Assembly (NCBI RefSeq): GCF_008107695.1
Contig: NZ_VIRG01000066.1
Location: 620,001 to 684,000 of the forward strand
Source: Stappia sp. BW2
GTDB lineage: Bacteria; Pseudomonadota; Alphaproteobacteria; Rhizobiales; Stappiaceae
DNA length: 64,000 nucleotides
Reading direction: 5' to 3'
The notes beneath the pieces were generated by a model, which did no database searches, had not been told where the DNA came from, and worked only from the letters and a program-made list of their open reading frames with translations. Below, one piece after another: positions 48,088 through 58,130 of the stretch; the first letter of the stretch is position 1, and every line of letters starts with the position of its first letter. A program made the position numbers and the translations under genes.

Positions 48088-49076
48088 TCCGCTCCACCCA
48101 TCTTCCGCTTCTCATCACCATCGCCACCTTCGTGCTGGCCTATACGCTGTGCGCCTCGCAATACCCGGCCATGCTGTCGACACGGGTTGTGGCCAACCTT
48201 TTGACAGACAATGCCTTTCTGGGAATTGCCGCCGTTGGCATGACCTTTGTCATTCTCTCCGGCGGCATCGATCTATCAATTGGCTCGGTAATCGCCTTTA
48301 CCGGCGTCTTTCTGGCCGTGATCCTGAGGGACACCTCGATCCATCCGCTGTTCGCCTTTGTCCTGGTCCTGGCGATCACCATTTCCTTCGGTGCGGCGAT
48401 GGGGGCCATGATCCACTATCTGGAGATGCCGCCCTTCATCGTCACACTGGCGGGCATGTTCCTGGCGCGCGGTGCGGCCTATGTGCTCTCGACAGACAGC
48501 GTGCCAATCACCCATGAATTCTACGACACGCTGCAGTCGCTTTACTGGAAAGCGCCTGGTGGCGGACGGTTCCGGCTCACCGGCATCATCATGCTGCTGA
48601 CGTTCCTCGCCGGCATTATCGTCGCCCACCGCACCCGCTTCGGCCAGAATGTCTATGCCCTTGGCGGCGGGCTGTCGACGGCGCGGCTGATGGGCGTGCC
48701 CCTCGCCCGGACTACCATCGGCATCTATGCCACGTCCGGCGGCCTTGCCGGCCTCGCGGGAATCATCTTCTCGCTCTATACGTCTGCCGGTTATTCGCTG
48801 GCGACGGTCGGCGTGGAGCTTGACGCTATCGCCGCGGTGGTGATCGGCGGAACCTTGCTCACCGGAGGCACTGGATTTGTCGCGGGCACATTTTTTGGCA
48901 TTTTGATAATGGGCTTGATACAAACCTTTATCGTGTTCGACGGAACGCTTTCGAGCTGGTGGACAAAGATCGTGATCGGCGGTTTGCTCTTCGGCTTCAT
49001 CTTGCTTCAGAAGGGACTCACTTGGGCAACGACACTGCGCAGAAAACCAGCGACAGAGTTCGCCGCGCAATCATGA
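48084..49076 (+). CDS. yjfF: Sugar ABC importer 2, second permease (YjfF-like)
   Basis: 330 residues, overlapping the YtfT-like gene by ATGA. The same permease fold: AAVGMTFVILSGGIDLSIGS and VELDAIAAVVIGGTLLTGGT are the conserved loops, and MIHYLEMPPFIVTLAGMFLA is typical of YjfF. The gene order binding protein, ATPase, permease, permease is that of E. coli ytfQRT-yjfF. Its stop overlaps the start of a GntR/FadR regulator. Confidence 0.92.
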   Translation: MIRSTHLPLLITIATFVLAYTLCASQYPAMLSTRVVANLLTDNAFLGIAAVGMTFVILSGGIDLSIGSVIAFTGVFLAVILRDTSIHPLFAFVLVLAITISFGAAMGAMIHYLEMPPFIVTLAGMFLARGAAYVLSTDSVPITHEFYDTLQSLYWKAPGGGRFRLTGIIMLLTFLAGIIVAHRTRFGQNVYALGGGLSTARLMGVPLARTTIGIYATSGGLAGLAGIIFSLYTSAGYSLATVGVELDAIAAVVIGGTLLTGGTGFVAGTFFGILIMGLIQTFIVFDGTLSSWWTKIVIGGLLFGFILLQKGLTWATTLRRKPATEFAAQS

Positions 49077-49792
49077 CCTTCGTCGCCACCGGCGGGTTGG
49101 GAAGCCAGATCGGAAACCACACCGATCAGGTTGTCGAGCAACTGGGCAGAGCCATCGTAGCAGGTGAGTATCCACCGGAAACGATGATCCCCCTGGATCC
49201 GGACATTTCGGAAATGTTCGACGTGTCGCGCACGGTGGTGCGGGAAGCGAAAAAGACGCTGATCGCCAAGGGTCTGATCCAGTCGAAAGCCAAGGTCGGA
49301 ACCCACGTCCGGCCGGCATCCGAATGGAACATGTTCGATCCGGACGTCCTGCGCTGGCATGCTGCCCTCAACAACCAGCGTCCGTTCCTGGAAGACCTGT
49401 TCGAGATCCGCCTGATTTTCGAACCGGCCGCCGCTGGCAGCGCCGCCAAGCGCGCGACGGATGCGGAATGCGTGACCTTGTCTAAGCTCTGCGACAACCT
49501 TGCCACCGGCAAGGACAGGGCGGCCGTTGCCGTAGCCGATCTGGAGTTTCACAAGATGATCCTGAAGGTCTCCGGCAACCGCTTTCTGCAATCCCTCGGA
49601 GATCTCGTTCAGGCTGCGCTCTATTCCCTGTTCATCGCCGAAGCAAACGAGCGCAACGACCAGGAAACCTACGAGTTCGTCGAACGCCACAGGGCCATAG
49701 TCACGGCCATCAAGGCGGGGGACGCGAAAGCCGCCCATGACGCCATGGTCGCCGTCATTCTGGCCGGCCGGAAGATCGAACTGAATATCTGA
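49073..49792 (+). CDS. GntR-family (FadR subfamily) regulator, coupled to importer 2
   Basis: 239 residues from ATG 49073, overlapping the YjfF-like stop by 4 bp. The winged helix (about 12-75, HTDQVVEQLGRAIVAGEYPP, then DVSRTVVREAKKTLIAKGLI) is followed by an FCD all-helical ligand domain (about 100-235) with Asp and His metal ligands in DLEFHKMILKVSGN and ERHRAIVTAIKAGD. It resembles DgoR-type sugar-acid regulators. Coupling to the importer implies feedback control of importer 2 and perhaps of the adjacent arabinose-oxidation genes, which is inferred. Confidence 0.9.
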   Translation: MTFVATGGLGSQIGNHTDQVVEQLGRAIVAGEYPPETMIPLDPDISEMFDVSRTVVREAKKTLIAKGLIQSKAKVGTHVRPASEWNMFDPDVLRWHAALNNQRPFLEDLFEIRLIFEPAAAGSAAKRATDAECVTLSKLCDNLATGKDRAAVAVADLEFHKMILKVSGNRFLQSLGDLVQAALYSLFIAEANERNDQETYEFVERHRAIVTAIKAGDAKAAHDAMVAVILAGRKIELNI

Positions 49793-49836
49793 GGTTGTCA
49801 GCCGACAGTCCGACTTCCCAATATTATAAACAAAAA

Positions 49837-49942
49837 CCTCATCCTGAGGAAGGCCGCAGGCCTGTCTCGAAGGATGGGCACATTGCTCTGAGCAAGCGGC
49901 CCATCCTTCGAGACGCGCACAGGTGCGCTCCTCAGGATGAGG
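49837..49942. repeat. Palindromic intergenic repeat, copy C
   Basis: The best-preserved copy. Outer arms CCTCATCCTGAGGA and TCCTCAGGATGAGG pair perfectly over 14 bp. Inner arms TCTCGAAGGATGGGC and GCCCATCCTTCGAGA pair perfectly over 15 bp. It separates the convergent ends of the importer 2 and chvE-ggu-ara transcripts and could act as a bidirectional terminator. Confidence 0.92.
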
Positions 49943-49965
49943 TCTTTATCTGGTCACTTGCCGGC

Positions 49966-51474
49966 TCAGTTCGTCGGCAGCAGGTCGTCCGGCAGGTTCT
50001 GGTAGCAAACCGGACGCAGGAAGCGGCGGATGGCCAGGGTGCCGACGGAGGTGGCACCGAAGTTGGTCGACGCTGGGTAAGGTCCACCGTGAACCATGCT
50101 GTCGGCAACTTCCACACCGGTCGGGAAGCCGTTGGCCAGTACGCGGCCAGCCTTGCGTTCCAGCACGGGCATCAGCTTGCGGGCGAGGTCCATGTCACCT
50201 GAGTCCATCTGCAATGTGCAGGTGAGCTGGCCTTCCAGGCCCTTGGCGATTTCCAGAAGCTGCGCTTCGTCCTTGACGCGCACCACGATGCCGAGCGGGC
50301 CGAAGACTTCCTCACCCAGTTCCTCGTTGGCCAGCCAGTTGTCGCCGGTGGTCTCAAAGACGTAAGGCGCGGCTTCACGGGTTTCGCAGGAGGTGCCGAT
50401 CAGCTCACGAACGCCACTGGACGCGGCGACCCGTTTGGAACCCGACCGAAAGGCGTCTGCGATGCCGTCTGTCAGCATCGTCTGCTTGCCCATGCCATTG
50501 AGGGCTTCGGTGGCCGCTTTCACAAAGGCATCAGCGTCCGGACCTTCGAGCACCAGAAGAACGCCCGGGTTGGTGCAGAACTGACCGGCGCCCATCGTCA
50601 GTGACCCGGCCCAGCCCTTGGCCAGTTCCGCGCCGCGTGCGGACACGGCCTTGGGAAGCAGGAACATCGGGTTGACCGAACCAAGCTCACCGAAGAAGGG
50701 GATCGGCACGGCGCGCTGTGCGCACAGGTCGAACAGGGCACGGCCGCCGCGCAGCGAACCGGTGAAGCCGACAGCGCTGATCAGCGGGTGCTGAACCAGC
50801 GCCTGGCCAACCTCATGGCCATTGCCCTGGATGAAGGAGAAGACGCCCGGATGCAGGCCGCAGGACTTGATGGCCGCCGCAATGGCCTCGGCGACGATTT
50901 CGCCCGTGCCCGGGTGCGCCGGATGGCCGCGTACGACCACGGGACAGCCCGCTGCCAGTGCAGATGCCGTGTCGCCACCGGCCGTCGAGAACGCCAGCGG
51001 GAAGTTGGATGCACCGAAGACCGCGACGGGCCCAATTGGGCGCTGCACCAGCTTCAGGTCCGGGCGCGGCAGAGGCTGGCGATCCGGCAGAGCTTCATCG
51101 TGACGCTTGTCGAGATACTCGCCTTTCAGAATATGCGAGGCAAACAGTCGAAGCTGGCCGGTTGTGCGGCCGCGTTCGCCCTGAAGGCGCGCTTCCGGCA
51201 GTCCGGTTTCGGAGGTCCCGATTTGGGTAATGGCGTCCGCCCGTGCCTCGATCTCGTCGGCAATGGCGTTCAGAAACTTCGCCCGGTTCTCGCTGCTGGA
51301 GTACCCGTAGCTCCAGAAAGCTTCTTCCGCTGCCCGGCAAGCCGCGTCGACCTGCTCGATGGTTCCCATGGAGAAAGAATGAGCCGCGCCATGCGCCGGT
51401 TCGGAGGTGAATGTCGCATCGCTGGCAACCCATTGCCCTGCAACAAGCTGCTTACCGTGAGGCATAAATGTCAT
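49966..51474 (-). CDS. 2-oxoglutarate-semialdehyde dehydrogenase (KGSADH/AraE-type)
   Basis: 502 residues from ATG 51474. The aldehyde dehydrogenase fold: PVAVFGASNFPLAFSTAGGD (cofactor site), the general-base Glu in FFGELGSVNPMFLL and the catalytic Cys in MGAGQFCTNPGVLLV. These loops are those of the fungal/bacterial alpha-ketoglutarate-semialdehyde dehydrogenases (2,5-dioxovalerate dehydrogenase), which form 2-oxoglutarate from the last intermediate of pentose or sugar-acid oxidation. It is the last gene of the operon that begins with chvE. Upstream genes supply arabonate dehydratase and an aldose dehydrogenase. Confidence 0.9.
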   Translation of the reverse strand: MTFMPHGKQLVAGQWVASDATFTSEPAHGAAHSFSMGTIEQVDAACRAAEEAFWSYGYSSSENRAKFLNAIADEIEARADAITQIGTSETGLPEARLQGERGRTTGQLRLFASHILKGEYLDKRHDEALPDRQPLPRPDLKLVQRPIGPVAVFGASNFPLAFSTAGGDTASALAAGCPVVVRGHPAHPGTGEIVAEAIAAAIKSCGLHPGVFSFIQGNGHEVGQALVQHPLISAVGFTGSLRGGRALFDLCAQRAVPIPFFGELGSVNPMFLLPKAVSARGAELAKGWAGSLTMGAGQFCTNPGVLLVLEGPDADAFVKAATEALNGMGKQTMLTDGIADAFRSGSKRVAASSGVRELIGTSCETREAAPYVFETTGDNWLANEELGEEVFGPLGIVVRVKDEAQLLEIAKGLEGQLTCTLQMDSGDMDLARKLMPVLERKAGRVLANGFPTGVEVADSMVHGGPYPASTNFGATSVGTLAIRRFLRPVCYQNLPDDLLPTN

Positions 51475-51501
51475 GTCCAACCTTCTGGTTTTGAAGAGTG
51501 A

Positions 51502-52425
51502 TTAAAATTCGAACGGATCAGTGATGACGCGCCGCCCGAGAGAAAAGGCGTCGCAAACATGAATCATTGGCGAGAGATCGACGTCGCTCGCGCCAGACTT
51601 CACCAGATCCGCCATGCGGATGTAAAGGTTGGCATATTCATGGTTCGCTCCCTGTATAACGGGCTCACCATCAATTTCCAGCCTCTCGCCACCGAGTGAC
51701 AGCTTTGCAGTGCCCCGGTCGGTTTCCACGTCGATGTCCCACGTCTGGGGGCCTTCCTGACGCCAATCGAAATCGGCGGACATCTGCGCACCTGCCGGGT
51801 CGACAAAGGTCAGCGCGGCGGCAATCGGTGTTTCCCGGTTCTGCGGAAACTCCAGTGTCGCAGCGGTGATGTGAACCGGGTAAGGCAGAATTTCCGTCAG
51901 GATCGACAGCGCATTGATGCCCGGATCGAACACACCCATGCCCCCCGGTTCCCAGATCCATTCCTGGCCGGGATGCCAGCGGCGGACGTCTTCCTTCCAG
52001 GTGATCTTGAGCCGTTTCAACGTGCGTTCGGCCAGAAAGGCCTTCAACGCCGGCACGCTATCGGCGTAGCGCGAATGCCAGGTCGCGAACAGCGTCACCC
52101 CGTTTTCCTTTGCCAGGGCTTCCAGCGCGTAGCATTCGGCCAGGCTTTGGCCCGGGGGCTTTTCAAGCATCACATGCTTGCCGGCCTTCAGGGCCTTGGC
52201 CGCGTACTCGAACCTCGGCTGCGGCGGAATGGCCAGCGACACCGTGGTGATGTCCGGCCGGTTTTCCAACAGCGCATCGATCGTCTCGAAATGATCGATG
52301 CCGTCAACAGCGGCGTGTCGGCTGACCGCCGCTTCCAGTTGCCAGTCGGCATTGCCGGTAATTGCAGGAATATGCTGATCGCGGGCAATTTTGCCGATGC
52401 CCACCAGCGCCAGTTTTTCTGCCAT
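51502..52425 (-). CDS. L-arabinose/D-galactose 1-dehydrogenase (AraA-type, Gfo/Idh/MocA fold)
   Basis: 307 residues from ATG 52425, whose first base is the last base of the upstream stop (TGATG). The Rossmann start reads ALVGIGKIARDQHIPAI and the Lys-Pro motif MLEKPPGQSLAECYAL. The segment RRWHPGQEWIWEPGGMGVFD, then PGINALSI, matches my memory of the Azospirillum brasilense L-arabinose 1-dehydrogenase. It oxidises the free sugar at C1 to a lactone with NAD(P), the first step of the non-phosphorylating route. Both L-arabinose and D-galactose are likely substrates, which fits the ChvE importer. Confidence 0.88.
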   Translation of the reverse strand: MAEKLALVGIGKIARDQHIPAITGNADWQLEAAVSRHAAVDGIDHFETIDALLENRPDITTVSLAIPPQPRFEYAAKALKAGKHVMLEKPPGQSLAECYALEALAKENGVTLFATWHSRYADSVPALKAFLAERTLKRLKITWKEDVRRWHPGQEWIWEPGGMGVFDPGINALSILTEILPYPVHITAATLEFPQNRETPIAAALTFVDPAGAQMSADFDWRQEGPQTWDIDVETDRGTAKLSLGGERLEIDGEPVIQGANHEYANLYIRMADLVKSGASDVDLSPMIHVCDAFSLGRRVITDPFEF

Positions 52426-54167
52426 CAATGTGAATCCTTCGGCACGGCGGAGCCGCGGCAGCCTTTCAGGAAATCGAAATCGGCGCCTGTGTCGGCACCC
52501 TGGACACGGTCATGGAACAACCGCGCGTAGCCACTTTCCGGAACATGGTGCGACGGCTTCCAGTCCGCAAGCCGTGCGGCCAGATCCTCCTCGGAAATAT
52601 CCAGATGAATTTTCCGGTTCGGAACATCCAGTTCGATCATGTCACCGTCTTTGACGACCGCCAGCGGGCCGCCGGCGGCGGCTTCCGGAGACGTGTGCAA
52701 GACAACCGTGCCGTAGGCCGTTCCGGACATGCGCGCATCCGAAATGCGGACCATGTCGGTGATCCCTTTCTTCAGCACTTTCGGCGGCAGCCCCATGTTG
52801 CCGACTTCCGACATGCCGGGGTAACCCTTAGGACCACAGTTCTTCAGCACCATGACGCAGGTCTCGTCGATATCGAGCGCGTCGTCGTTGATCTTTGCCT
52901 TGTAGTCATCGATGTCTTCGAAGACCACGGCCCTGCCCTTGTGCTGCATCAGATGCGGCGACGCGGCGGACGGTTTCAGAACGGCGCCATTGGGGGCCAG
53001 GTTGCCCTTCAGCACCGCGATGCCTCCCTGGCTGGTCAGCGCCTTGTCCGCCGGCAGGATGACATCCTCGTTCCAGTTCTTCACGTCCTTGACCTGGTCC
53101 CACATGGTCTCGCCGGAAACGGTGATGGCGTCCTTGTTGAGCATGCCCGCCTCGCCGAGGCGCTTGATCACCACCGGCAGACCACCCGCGTAGAAGAACT
53201 CTTCCATCAGGTATTTGCCGGACGGCATCAGGTTGACGATGGTCGGGATGTCGCGGCCTGCCTTGTCCCAGTCATCAAGGGAGAGATCGATGCCGACGCG
53301 GCCGGCAATGGCCAGCAGATGGATGACGGCATTGGTGGACCCGCCGATGGCACCGTTGGTGCGCATTGCGTTCTCGAAGGCTTCCCGGGTCAGGATGTCG
53401 GACGGCTTCAGGTCGTCCTTCACCATCTGCACGATCCGCCGTCCGGACAGATGCGCCATCACCCGGCGGCGGCTGTCGACGGCCGGGATCGCCGCATTGC
53501 CGGACAGGGCCATGCCGAGCGCTTCAGCCATGGAGGCCATGGTGGACGCCGTGCCCATGGTGTTGCAGCTTCCCGGAGATCGGCTCATGGCGGCTTCGGC
53601 CTCCAGAAATTCTTCCTGAGTCATCTCGCCAGCCTTCACGGCCTCGGAGAATTTCCACAGATGCGTGCCGGACCCGACGCGCTCACCCTGGAACCAGCCG
53701 TTCAGCATTGGACCGCCGGTGACGACAATCGCCGGAATATCGACGGATGCCGCGCCCATCAGCAGTGAGGGCGTGGTCTTGTCGCAGCCGACGAGCAGGA
53801 CGACGCCATCGAGCGGTGTGCCCCGGATCGCTTCTTCCACATCCATACTGGCAAGGTTGCGGAACATCATCGCCGTTGGACGCAGCGTGCTCTCGCCCGT
53901 CGAGAACACGGGGAACTCGACCGGGAAACCTCCGGCCTCGTAGATCCCGTGTTTGACCCGCTCCGCAAGATCGCGCAAATGCGCGTTGCAGGGTGTGAGC
54001 TGCGACCAGGTATTGCAGATGCCGATGACCGGGCGACCGTCGAAGAGGTCGTCCGGCAGTCCCTGGTTCTTCATCCAGCTGCGGTGATAGATGTGGTCGC
54101 GACTGGTGCCGCCGAACCATTCGGCCGACCGCAGCTTGCGCGGCCATTTTGCCGGTTTGAATGCCAT
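52425..54167 (-). CDS. L-arabonate dehydratase (IlvD/Edd family)
   Basis: 580 residues. The iron-sulfur ligands of the IlvD/Edd family are all present: Cys51 in ICNTWSQ, Cys128 in GCDKTTPS and Cys201 in GSCNTMGTA. The start KWPRKLRSAEWFGGTSRDHI and YHRSWMKNQGLPDDLFDG are typical of the sugar-acid branch (arabonate, xylonate or fuconate dehydratases), not of dihydroxyacid dehydratase. It removes water from L-arabonate to give 2-keto-3-deoxy-arabonate. Three bases separate it from gguC and it overlaps the dehydrogenase gene, so the three act together. Confidence 0.92.
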   Translation of the reverse strand: MAFKPAKWPRKLRSAEWFGGTSRDHIYHRSWMKNQGLPDDLFDGRPVIGICNTWSQLTPCNAHLRDLAERVKHGIYEAGGFPVEFPVFSTGESTLRPTAMMFRNLASMDVEEAIRGTPLDGVVLLVGCDKTTPSLLMGAASVDIPAIVVTGGPMLNGWFQGERVGSGTHLWKFSEAVKAGEMTQEEFLEAEAAMSRSPGSCNTMGTASTMASMAEALGMALSGNAAIPAVDSRRRVMAHLSGRRIVQMVKDDLKPSDILTREAFENAMRTNGAIGGSTNAVIHLLAIAGRVGIDLSLDDWDKAGRDIPTIVNLMPSGKYLMEEFFYAGGLPVVIKRLGEAGMLNKDAITVSGETMWDQVKDVKNWNEDVILPADKALTSQGGIAVLKGNLAPNGAVLKPSAASPHLMQHKGRAVVFEDIDDYKAKINDDALDIDETCVMVLKNCGPKGYPGMSEVGNMGLPPKVLKKGITDMVRISDARMSGTAYGTVVLHTSPEAAAGGPLAVVKDGDMIELDVPNRKIHLDISEEDLAARLADWKPSHHVPESGYARLFHDRVQGADTGADFDFLKGCRGSAVPKDSH

Positions 54168-54170
54168 GAT

Positions 54171-55166
54171 CTACAGAACCTTCACTTGAGCTGCCCCGGC
54201 GTCCGCAGCCTTGAAAGCCAGCCGGTTTTTGAGGGGAACACCGAAGCCCGGCGCGGAAATCTCCACCTCATCCCCTTCCCGGCAGGAAATGCCATCGGCA
54301 AAGGAAAGCGTTGCCGTGCCGAACATGTGCACGTGCAGATCGCCCGGCTGGCGGAAAACGTCATATTTGAAATGATGGTGTTCGAGGTTCGCCAGCGTGT
54401 GAGACATGTTGGCCTCACCCGACAGGAATGGCTTTTCCCACAGCACGGCACCGTCGCGGTAGATCCGGCTGGTGCCCTCGACCTTCTCCGGCAACGGACC
54501 TACCAGAAGTTCCGGCCCGAAGGAGGCCGGACGCAGCTTGGAATGCGCCAGGTAGAGATAGTTCTGGCGTTCCATGACGTGGTCGGAAAATTCGTTGGCG
54601 AGCGCAAAGCCAACACGAAACGGCGTTCCGTCCTCCGCAACGACATAGATGCCGGCAACTTCCGGTTCTTCGCCGCCATCTTCGCAGAAGCCAGGGCTGA
54701 CAAGTTCGCCGCCCGGCGCCACGGCGCAAGACCCGTTGCCCTTGTAGAACCATTCCGGCTGAACACCGACCTGCCCGGCCTCCGGACGGCCGCCTTCCAG
54801 ACCGAGCTGGAACATCTTCATGCTGTCCGTGACGTTGGCATTGTCGGTCTTGGCCTTGGCATGCATCGCGTCGCGGGTCGCGGCGGATCCAAGATGGGTC
54901 AGGCCCGTGCCGGTCAGATGCATATGGGCGGCGTCCGGGTGATCGATCGGCAGCAGCAGCCGGCCTTTTGAAGCGAGCTGCTCCAGATCGACAGCCGCGC
55001 CAAGTTCATGACCACGGATGCATTCGGTCAGGCTCTGGCCCTTTCCAATGGCCTCCTGAACGAGTTCGTAAGTGGAAGCAACACCCTTCAGGACAGAGGC
55101 TTCGCTGCCGTTGCGGACGACCACGGCCCGATTGCCGGCATCATCCAGGATCTGGGAAATCAGCAT
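54171..55166 (-). CDS. gguC: GguC/AraD1-family protein (FAH superfamily)
   Basis: 331 residues from ATG 55166, four bases after the gguB stop. The C-terminal domain is FAH-like, with the metal-ligand pattern GGEEPEVAGIYVV (E-x-E) and ALANEFSDHVMERQNYLYLA. In the latter the usual N-D pair reads N-E. SKLRPASFGPELLVGPLPEK is a further FAH signature. Gene order matches Agrobacterium chvE-gguA-gguB-gguC. The family is also called AraD1. Here it is followed directly by arabonate dehydratase, so it may dehydrate 2-keto-3-deoxy-L-arabonate. That enzyme activity is inferred from context. Confidence 0.88.
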   Translation of the reverse strand: MLISQILDDAGNRAVVVRNGSEASVLKGVASTYELVQEAIGKGQSLTECIRGHELGAAVDLEQLASKGRLLLPIDHPDAAHMHLTGTGLTHLGSAATRDAMHAKAKTDNANVTDSMKMFQLGLEGGRPEAGQVGVQPEWFYKGNGSCAVAPGGELVSPGFCEDGGEEPEVAGIYVVAEDGTPFRVGFALANEFSDHVMERQNYLYLAHSKLRPASFGPELLVGPLPEKVEGTSRIYRDGAVLWEKPFLSGEANMSHTLANLEHHHFKYDVFRQPGDLHVHMFGTATLSFADGISCREGDEVEISAPGFGVPLKNRLAFKAADAGAAQVKVL

Positions 55167-55170
55167 AGAG

Positions 55171-56415
55171 TTACCCCTGCTTGTTCTTGTTGTAGACATC
55201 GAAAATGACGGCTGCGAGCAGCACGAGACCCTTGATCATCTGCTGGTAGTCGATACCGATCCCCATGATCGACATGCCGTTGTTGAGCACGCCCATGAGG
55301 AAAGCGCCGACGACCGCGCCAATGATTGTGCCGACCCCGCCGGACATGGACGCACCGCCGATGAAGACGGCCGCGATCACATCCAGTTCCAGTGCAAAGC
55401 CCGCCTTGGGTGTTGCGGTGTTCAGGCGCGCGGCAAAGACCAGCCCCGCTGCCGCAGCCAGCACACCCATGTTGGTGAAGGCCAGGAAGGTCAGCCGTTC
55501 GGTCTTGATACCGGAGAGCTTGGCAGCCTTCTGGTTACCGCCGAGCGCGTAGATCCGCCGGCCGACCGTGGTGGTTTCGGTGATGAAGGCATAGATGATC
55601 GTCAGGATGCCCATGGTGATCAGCACGTTCGGCAGGCCCCGGAACAGGGACAGCTTGAACATCACGAAAATCAGTGCGGAGGCGATGATCACGTTGCGGG
55701 CAACGAAGAAGCTGGTGGGTTCATCCTCGATGCCATAGGCCTTGTTCTGGGCCCGCTGGCGCAGCCCGATCCACACCACCAGGGCCGCAGCGGCGATGCC
55801 GGTGGCAAGCGCCAGAACGTTGACCTTGCGAGCCCCGAAGAGATCCGCCAGCGCTTCCCCTATTCCGGCCGGGAACAGATCCGGCACGAAACCGGTTGCG
55901 ATGATCTGGAATTCCTTCGGGAACGGACCAACCGACTGGCCTTCCAGCAGCCAGAGCGACAGGCCGCGGAAAACAAGCATGCCGGCCAGCGTCACGATGA
56001 AGGACGGTATCTTCCAGTAGGCGACCCAGTATCCCTGGGCAGCGCCGATCACTCCGCCGATGGCAAGGCAGACGATCATCGTGAGATAGGGCGACTGGTC
56101 GTAGTTGACGATCATGACGGCGGCAAGCGCGCCGATGAAGCCCATCACCGAGCCAACCGACAGGTCGATGTTGCCCGAAACGATGACGATCAACATGCCG
56201 AGCGCCATGATGATGATGTAGGAGTTCTGCAGCAGCAGGTTGGTGATGTTCACCGCACGCAGCAGCGTGCCATCGGTGACGACCTCGAAGAAGGCCATGA
56301 CCGCGATAAGCGCGAACAACAGACCGTATTGCCGCATATGCGAGGAGATGTACTCGCCGATGCCCTTGGTCTTCACGACCGGCGTTGCATTGGTGTCGCT
56401 ATCAGCCAGTTCCAT
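55171..56415 (-). CDS. gguB: Multiple-sugar ABC importer permease GguB
   Basis: 414 residues from ATG 56415. An ATG at 56430 overlaps the gguA stop and is a fair alternative. About ten to twelve helices, including one extra pair relative to RbsC-type permeases, agree with GguB/XylH. Motifs: GMLIVIVSGNIDLSVGSVMG, WKIPSFIVTLAGMLVFRG and LELDVIAAVFIGGASMSGGV. With GguA and ChvE it brings in several aldoses (galactose, arabinose, glucose, xylose in Agrobacterium). Confidence 0.93.
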   Translation of the reverse strand: MELADSDTNATPVVKTKGIGEYISSHMRQYGLLFALIAVMAFFEVVTDGTLLRAVNITNLLLQNSYIIIMALGMLIVIVSGNIDLSVGSVMGFIGALAAVMIVNYDQSPYLTMIVCLAIGGVIGAAQGYWVAYWKIPSFIVTLAGMLVFRGLSLWLLEGQSVGPFPKEFQIIATGFVPDLFPAGIGEALADLFGARKVNVLALATGIAAAALVVWIGLRQRAQNKAYGIEDEPTSFFVARNVIIASALIFVMFKLSLFRGLPNVLITMGILTIIYAFITETTTVGRRIYALGGNQKAAKLSGIKTERLTFLAFTNMGVLAAAAGLVFAARLNTATPKAGFALELDVIAAVFIGGASMSGGVGTIIGAVVGAFLMGVLNNGMSIMGIGIDYQQMIKGLVLLAAVIFDVYNKNKQG

Positions 56416-56426
56416 GGGTTTTTCTC

Positions 56427-57941
56427 TCATTCGTTGACAATGAGCGACATGATGCGCTCCTGGCTCGCATCGCCGGCGGCAAGTTCGCCAACGAGAGCCC
56501 CTTCGTTCATGACGTAGATCCGGTCGCACATGCCGAGCAGTTCCGGCATCTCGGACGAGATCATGACCACGCCTTTGCCCTGCGCGGCGAGGTCGTTGAT
56601 GATGGTGTAGATTTCGTATTTGGCGCCGACGTCGATACCGCGGGTCGGTTCGTCCAGGATCAGCACTTCAGGTGCGGTGAACAGCCATTTGGCCAGCACC
56701 ACCTTCTGCTGATTGCCGCCGGAGAGGTTGACCGTTTTCTGGAACACCGACGGGGTGCGGATCGCCAGAGCTTCCCGGTATCGCTCGGCAACGCGGGTTT
56801 CCTCGTTGCGCTTGAGGATAGGACCGGAGGAAACGCCGTCCAGGTTGGCGAGCGTCGTGTTGAACCGGATCGTCTCGTCCAGCACCAGCCCCAGAGCCTT
56901 GCGGTCTTCGGTGACGTAGGAAATGCCCGCCGAAATCGCGCGATCCACCGTACTGACATCAATCGGCTGCCCCTTGAGCTTGACCGAACCAGTGATGTTG
57001 CGGCCGTAGGAGCGGCCAAAGATGGACATGGCCAGTTCGGTCCGGCCGGAGCCCATCAACCCGGCAATGCCGACGACTTCTCCAGCACGGACGTTGAACG
57101 AGGCATTCTTGATCACCTGCCGTTCGGAATGTTCGGGATGCCAGACGGACCAGTCGGCAACCTCCATCAGAACATCGCCGGGTGTGCGGCTGTGTTCCGG
57201 GAACCGGTGGGTCATGTCCCGGCCGACCATGTCGCGGACGATATCGTCCTCGCTCAGGCCTGCCTTGGCGTCGAGGTTCGACACGGTCATGCCGTCCCGG
57301 ATCACGGTGACACTGTCTGCGACGTAGCGGACTTCGTTGAGTTTGTGCGAAATGATGATGCTGGTGACGCCTTGCGACTTGAGCTCCAGCATCAGGTCCA
57401 ACAGCTTCCGGCTGTCATTTTCCTGAAGCGCCGCGGTCGGCTCGTCCAGGATCAGCAGCTTGACGTCCTTGGACAGCGCCTTGGCGATTTCGACAAGCTG
57501 CTGCTTGCCGACACCGATGGAATCGACCTTGCTCGTCGGCGGCTCCGAAAGACCGACCTTGGCGAGCAGTTCTTCGGTGCGCTGATTGGTTTTCCGCCAG
57601 TCGATCACGCCCTTGCGGGCACATTCGTTGCCCAGAAAGATGTTTTCCGCGATCGATAGCTGCGGCACCAGGGCAAGTTCCTGGTGAATGATGATGATGC
57701 CCTGCTTTTCACTGTCCGAGATGCCGGAGAACCGGGCTGGTTCGCCTTCGAAAACGATCTCGCCGTCATATTGTCCGTGCGGATAGACGCCGGACAGAAC
57801 CTTCATGAGCGTGGATTTGCCTGCGCCATTCTCGCCGACGACAGCGTGAATTTCGCCTTTCTGGACATCCAGATTGACCCGGTCCAGCGCCTTCACGCCG
57901 GGAAAGGTCTTGCTGATGTTCTGCATGGAAAGGAGTGCCAT
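56427..57941 (-). CDS. gguA: Multiple-sugar ABC importer ATPase GguA
   Basis: 504 residues from ATG 57941, with AAAGGAG upstream. It has two fused nucleotide-binding domains. The first shows [29 protein letters not shown] and [12 protein letters not shown]. The second shows [26 protein letters not shown] and [13 protein letters not shown]. This is the CUT2 arrangement of GguA/XylG/MglA. It is separated from chvE by 248 bp containing a stem-loop, and is close-packed with gguB downstream. Confidence 0.94.
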   Translation of the reverse strand: MALLSMQNISKTFPGVKALDRVNLDVQKGEIHAVVGENGAGKSTLMKVLSGVYPHGQYDGEIVFEGEPARFSGISDSEKQGIIIIHQELALVPQLSIAENIFLGNECARKGVIDWRKTNQRTEELLAKVGLSEPPTSKVDSIGVGKQQLVEIAKALSKDVKLLILDEPTAALQENDSRKLLDLMLELKSQGVTSIIISHKLNEVRYVADSVTVIRDGMTVSNLDAKAGLSEDDIVRDMVGRDMTHRFPEHSRTPGDVLMEVADWSVWHPEHSERQVIKNASFNVRAGEVVGIAGLMGSGRTELAMSIFGRSYGRNITGSVKLKGQPIDVSTVDRAISAGISYVTEDRKALGLVLDETIRFNTTLANLDGVSSGPILKRNEETRVAERYREALAIRTPSVFQKTVNLSGGNQQKVVLAKWLFTAPEVLILDEPTRGIDVGAKYEIYTIINDLAAQGKGVVMISSEMPELLGMCDRIYVMNEGALVGELAAGDASQERIMSLIVNE

Positions 57942-58130
57942 CGACCCCGTTCTCCGAATTCCGAGGAAAGAGCCGCCCGTCGCGCCGGACAATCAGGGTC
58001 CGGGTGCGTTCCATGCTTCCAGCACTGCGGGAAGAACGGAAACTTCATGTCGATGGGCGGTAAGTGCTGCCGGATCAGCGGAGGCTCAATCGGTTTGGAT
58101 TGAACCTCCTGAGGCTGACCCTTGTTGAGG

